This document shows positions 53,759-56,528 of a DNA stretch of 56,528 nt, one piece after another; the stretch's first letter is position 1, and each line of letters opens with the position of its first letter. The stretch is taken from the NCBI GenBank assembly GCA_902610315.1, contig CACLVA010000008.1:1-56528 (forward strand), written 5' to 3'. The position numbers were made by a program, and so were the translations under genes. Origin of the DNA: an uncultured Pelagibacteraceae bacterium. GTDB taxonomy: Bacteria; Pseudomonadota; Alphaproteobacteria; Pelagibacterales; Pelagibacteraceae. The notes under the pieces were generated by a model that did no database searches, was not told where the DNA came from, and saw only the letters and a program-made list of their open reading frames with translations.

Positions 53759-54328
53759 TTAAAATGTTTTTTTAATTTTCAAAGACGCATATTTTTTCGG
53801 TGAGCTGTCGTCTAGAAAAGCAGTTAAATCTGGGTGCTCTTCAATCCTTGGCTCCGGTAACCATGATAGGTCATTATATTCACCGTCTTTGTATCCACCT
53901 TTATCAAAGCTTGCACCTTGGTATCCAAAGATTTTGTGTACTTCTTTGTGATCATAAAGCGCTACTACCGTGTGACCTCTTACTAAGCCAAAGAACGGCG
54001 TGTTCGCTATTGATTTTAGGTATTTAGTTTGTTTTTTAAAGTTCATCTTGTCGAACTTGTTAATTTTCAAGCCATCTAAACCAGCTCTAAAGGAAATTTT
54101 TGCACCTGTATCTGCATTTCCTTTTTTGATAGCTCCAGCAGCTACATCCATGTAGATACTCATTGGGAATCTATCATGCGGATATAGAGCTTTGCACATA
54201 GAAGCGATCATTTCTTGATCACCTGGCTGTGCAGCGATATTAACTTCAGCGTTAGCTAATGAACCCAGCTGTGAGTAAGCAAGTAAAGATCCAGCACTAA
54301 TAAGAAGTTCTCGTCTAGTTATTTTCAT
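53759..54328 (-). CDS. Gluconate 2-dehydrogenase subunit 3-like protein with Tat signal
   Basis: A 189-residue protein beginning MKITRRELLISAGSLLAYSQ, a twin-arginine signal, with cleavage near ANA. The mature part has MIASMCKALYPHDRFPMSIY and FFGLVRGHTVVALYDHKEVH, as in the small subunits of periplasmic gluconate 2-dehydrogenases. The small subunit carries the Tat signal for the flavoprotein, which has none. The cytochrome c third subunit of known enzymes is not adjacent. GGAGGA precedes the ATG, after a structured leader. Confidence 0.85.
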   Translation of the reverse strand: MKITRRELLISAGSLLAYSQLGSLANAEVNIAAQPGDQEMIASMCKALYPHDRFPMSIYMDVAAGAIKKGNADTGAKISFRAGLDGLKINKFDKMNFKKQTKYLKSIANTPFFGLVRGHTVVALYDHKEVHKIFGYQGASFDKGGYKDGEYNDLSWLPEPRIEEHPDLTAFLDDSSPKKYASLKIKKTF

Positions 54329-54345
54329 CTATTCTTCCTCCAATT

Positions 54346-54386
54346 GTTGAGAGCGGGAAACTTGAGGGCTTCAAGTGGCACTCTCA
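54346..54386 (-). promoter_or_regulatory. Nested-stem leader RNA before the GMC operon
   Basis: On the minus strand TTGAGAG pairs with CTCTCAA at the ends (54346-54352 with 54380-54386), and inside ACTTGA pairs with TCAAGT (54359-54364 with 54370-54375). The internal loops are asymmetric (TGCC and TTCCCG), and the terminal loop is AGCCC. Two coaxial stems with an unpaired internal loop, followed by GGAGGA and the ATG, look like a regulatory RNA such as a small riboswitch or thermosensor. No known class was matched. Confidence 0.5.
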
Positions 54387-54523
54387 AAATTTAACGTTAA
54401 ATTTATCTAATGATAAATTTTATAATCTAAATTTAACATGATCTAAAAAAAGAAGTCAATTATATTGATAATAATTCGCAACGAAAAAAATTATTTTAAT
54501 CAACTTCAGATTGTAAAATCTTG

Positions 54524-55075
54524 CTAAATTTTTCCCATCTCTTTTACGATATTTGCAACTTTTTTTGATTGAACAATTTCAATCCAATATCCATCTGGAT
54601 CTTTTATAAAAGCTAAACCTTTCATGGATCCATCGTCTGGTTTTTTAACAAATTCAACGCCATTTTCCTCAAATTTTTTACAAGCAGCGTATATATCAGG
54701 AACTGAAAAACATATGTGTCCAAAACCTTTTGGCTCTGCATTCCCATCATGGAATTTTACTTTATCATCATTTTCTGATCCCCAATTATGCGTAAACTCG
54801 AGCATTCCTTTTTGAGTGAAAGTCCATGCAGATCTATCAAAATTATCCTTTGGTACATTTGCAATTTCATCATCGGTAAGATTGCCTAAAAAATATAGAG
54901 AAAACTTCATTGTTGGAAAGTCAAATTTTTTAATTAGTCTCATTCCCATCAATTTTGAGTAGAAATTTAATGTTTTTTTGGGATCTTTTATTCTTAGCAT
55001 TAGATGGTTAAAAACAAATCCATCAGTGTCTTTGTCTGGAGCCATTAAACCATCGGCTTCTTCACAGTGTTTCAT
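54524..55075 (-). CDS. gloA: Lactoylglutathione lyase (glyoxalase I)
   Basis: A 183-residue glyoxalase. [20 protein letters not shown] near residue 24 contains the first metal His, [11 protein letters not shown] near 93 the Glu/His segment, [20 protein letters not shown] near 118 the second His, and [16 protein letters not shown] near 158 the last Glu. It converts the methylglyoxal-glutathione adduct to S-lactoylglutathione, drawing on glutathione from the nearby gshAB. Length is that of the longer eukaryote-like Zn form. It diverges from the DpaL-like gene over 133 bases. Confidence 0.92.
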   Translation of the reverse strand: MKHCEEADGLMAPDKDTDGFVFNHLMLRIKDPKKTLNFYSKLMGMRLIKKFDFPTMKFSLYFLGNLTDDEIANVPKDNFDRSAWTFTQKGMLEFTHNWGSENDDKVKFHDGNAEPKGFGHICFSVPDIYAACKKFEENGVEFVKKPDDGSMKGLAFIKDPDGYWIEIVQSKKVANIVKEMGKI

Positions 55076-55208
55076 ATTTCCTCCGTAATTAGTTCTTTGA
55101 AATTCTTAGGCTAGCATTAATAAGTATAAAATTAAATAATTATTTCACAAATATTATAATAAAATACACCTATACGTTTAAAAATTTTTAAAATAACTTA
55201 AAAAATAA

Positions 55209-56351
55209 ATGGCAAAAAAATATTTAAATTTTAAATTTTCTGAATTTACTACTAATAAAAATTTTAATTTTAGTAGGAAAAGGATACTAAAAATACTACC
55301 AGAAAAGCATCTATTAGATGCTCATAAAGTAATTTCAAAATGGAAAAGATATAAAAAAACCCCTCTAATTAATCTAAGGATATTGTCTAAGAAATTGCGT
55401 ACAAATAACATTTTTTACAAAGATGAGTCTAAGAGATTTGGTTTAAAATCTTTTAAAGCATTGGGTGGGGCTTATGCAGTAGAAAAAATTGTTAAAAATA
55501 AAAAAAAAGTAACAGTATCAACTGCAACAGCTGGAAATCATGGAAAATCTGTGTCTTGGGGAGCAAAAAAAATAGGAGCAAAATGTAAAATTTTTATTAG
55601 TGAAAATGTGAGTAATACTAGAGCTATTGAGATGGAAAAACTCGGAGCTGATGTAATTAGGGTGAAAGGAAATTATGAAAAATCTCTGAAAATTTGTAAA
55701 GAAATATCCAACAAGAGAGGGTGGAAAATTATTCAAGATGTTGCCTGGCGGAATTATGAATATGTTCCTAAATTGACAATGGCCGGATATTCAGTGATGA
55801 TCAAAGAAATTTCTAATCAAACGAAACATTACATTACGCATGTTTTTCTTCAAGCTGGGGTTGGTGGCATGGCAGCAGGAATTATAAGTGGGATTGCTAA
55901 ATATTTTAAAAGAATTCCAAAAATAATTGTTATTGAACCGGAGAATGCGAATTGTGTAATGAAAAGCATTAAATATGGATATCAAAAAAAAGTTAATATC
56001 CAAAAACAGAGTATTATGGGCGGAATGTCTTGTGCTGAAGTATCTTTGGTCCCATGGCGAATTTTAAAAAATGCTGTAAATAATTGTGTGAGTGTATCAG
56101 ATAAATATGTGCCTCAAACTTTAACAATGTTAGCAAAAAAAAAATTTGGTGACAAAAAAATAATTGCAGGGGAATGTTCTACCCCTGGTGTAATAAGTGT
56201 AATCTCTTGTTGTAATGATCCACTTGTGAAAAAAAAATTAGAAATAAATGAAGAATCTAATATTTTAATAATTGGTTGTGAAGGTGATACAGACAAAAAT
56301 TTATATAATAAATTGTACAAAATAGGTAATCAGAAATTAAAAAAAATATGA
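55209..56351 (+). CDS. dpaL: PLP-dependent diaminopropionate ammonia-lyase-type enzyme
   Basis: A 380-residue fold-type II PLP enzyme. FYKDESKRFGLKSFKALGGA near residue 75 contains the PLP lysine; TVSTATAGNHGKSVSWGAKK near 102 is the phosphate/cofactor loop; VFLQAGVGGMAAGIISGIAK near 215 is the glycine loop; and GECSTPGVISVIS near 320 the C-terminal part. The ESKRFGLxxFKALGG form is that of diaminopropionate ammonia-lyases (YgeX/DpaL) rather than threonine dehydratase. The natural substrate may differ. Its stop overlaps the photolyase ATG (ATGA). Confidence 0.82.
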   Translation: MAKKYLNFKFSEFTTNKNFNFSRKRILKILPEKHLLDAHKVISKWKRYKKTPLINLRILSKKLRTNNIFYKDESKRFGLKSFKALGGAYAVEKIVKNKKKVTVSTATAGNHGKSVSWGAKKIGAKCKIFISENVSNTRAIEMEKLGADVIRVKGNYEKSLKICKEISNKRGWKIIQDVAWRNYEYVPKLTMAGYSVMIKEISNQTKHYITHVFLQAGVGGMAAGIISGIAKYFKRIPKIIVIEPENANCVMKSIKYGYQKKVNIQKQSIMGGMSCAEVSLVPWRILKNAVNNCVSVSDKYVPQTLTMLAKKKFGDKKIIAGECSTPGVISVISCCNDPLVKKKLEINEESNILIIGCEGDTDKNLYNKLYKIGNQKLKKI

Positions 56352-56528
56352 TTAAAAATTCTATAGTTTGGATAAGAGATGATTTTAGATTACAGGATAA
56401 CCCTGCGCTATCATTTGCAACAAACAATCATGAATTTGTTTCTGCAATTTATATTTATGATAAAAAAGAATTTGATAATATTAGAGAGGCTCAAAAATGG
56501 TGGATATCTAAGTCTTTAAAAAGTTTAA
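56348..56528 (+). CDS. phr: Deoxyribodipyrimidine photolyase, N-terminal fragment (window edge)
   Basis: Sixty codons from ATG 56348 are present before the window ends: MIKNSIVWIRDDFRLQDNPA is the photolyase/cryptochrome start (xVWFRxDLRLxDNPAL), followed by AIYIYDKKEFDNIREAQKWW, where W-W begins the antenna domain helix. The enzyme uses blue light to reverse cyclobutane dimers. The remainder, including the FAD domain, lies outside. The start overlaps the previous stop by three bases, which points to cotranscription. Confidence 0.88.
   Translation, partial: MIKNSIVWIRDDFRLQDNPALSFATNNHEFVSAIYIYDKKEFDNIREAQKWWISKSLKSL

Noticed and set aside
1..56528. Mobile elements, CRISPR arrays, tRNA or rRNA genes
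   Set aside because: No direct-repeat arrays, transposase motifs or cloverleaf-type sequence were seen; intergenic spaces are too short for most of them.

Overview
The window comes from a very AT-rich, tightly packed genome. Most neighbours on a strand overlap by 1-11 bases or are a few bases apart, intergenic stretches rarely exceed 200 bases, and no transposons, phage integrases, CRISPR arrays, rRNA or tRNA genes are visible. The gene content is typical of a marine SAR11 alphaproteobacterium (Candidatus Pelagibacter or a close relative): a TPP-riboswitch-controlled SSS transporter of the ThiV type, a glyoxylate-shunt isocitrate lyase beside a RamB/short-chain-fatty-acid-type regulator, a Fur-box-controlled periplasmic iron transporter, a dimethylglycine dehydrogenase/ETF/ETF-QO electron pathway, a DmdA-like GcvT protein with a MetF-like partner, and AcuI. 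The species call is inferred from content; no marker gene was compared.

Layout. 1-3.1 kb: the end of mnmA, a Frag1-like membrane gene, a 27-residue basic microprotein, two truncated convergent genes (metC and recX) joined back to back, an ABA4-like membrane protein, an HCCA-isomerase-like protein and a rhodanese. 3.1-4.9 kb: glycosyltransferase-like protein, cutA and bcp. 4.9-9.5 kb (minus strand): amt, hup, rseP and the riboswitch/thiV unit. 9.5-12.5 kb: aceA with a small upstream ORF, diverging from the regulator across a region full of TTTACAAA-type boxes. 12.5-16.6 kb: an Fe3+ ABC operon with a cysteine-rich small protein and a Fur-box cluster. 16.6-19.1 kb: lysR, acuI, folE. 19.2-20.6 kb: hisI, a 2OG-oxygenase-like protein, a DUF2237 protein. 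20.6-26.7 kb: ETF-QO, etfA, etfB, a DMGDH-like enzyme and a small membrane protein, one operon for oxidising methylated amines.

26.7-35.7 kb: small membrane and periplasmic proteins, a hotdog thioesterase, then a long minus-strand operon running from a P-loop kinase through two tandemly duplicated outer-membrane beta-propeller/barrel proteins, a small nucleotidyltransferase, an enoyl-CoA hydratase, a CoA-binding protein and MsrA to a flavodoxin-fold oxidoreductase. 35.8-38.6 kb (plus strand): MetF-like and DmdA/GcvT-like one-carbon enzymes, then a 33-residue membrane microprotein translationally coupled to a Yip1-like protein. 38.6-42 kb: a compact four-gene unit (M19 dipeptidase, an unrecognised 553-aa protein, DUF3726, a 53-aa Cys-pair protein), the best candidate here for an undescribed system. 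42-48 kb: purE, purK, an MBL-fold lipoprotease/lactonase-like hydrolase, a GNAT, a methyltransferase and fhs. 48-52 kb: gshB, gshA, a class I glutamine amidotransferase and gpsA in one operon. 52-55 kb: a GMC oxidoreductase with its Tat-exported small subunit behind a structured leader, and gloA. 55.2 kb to the end: a DpaL-type PLP lyase and the start of a photolyase.

Working together, much of the window serves C1 and methylated-compound oxidation (DMGDH-ETF-ETFQO, MetF/GcvT-like, Fhs, folE, AcuI) plus scavenging of ammonium, iron and a thiamine precursor, with glutathione/glyoxal/peroxide defence around it.
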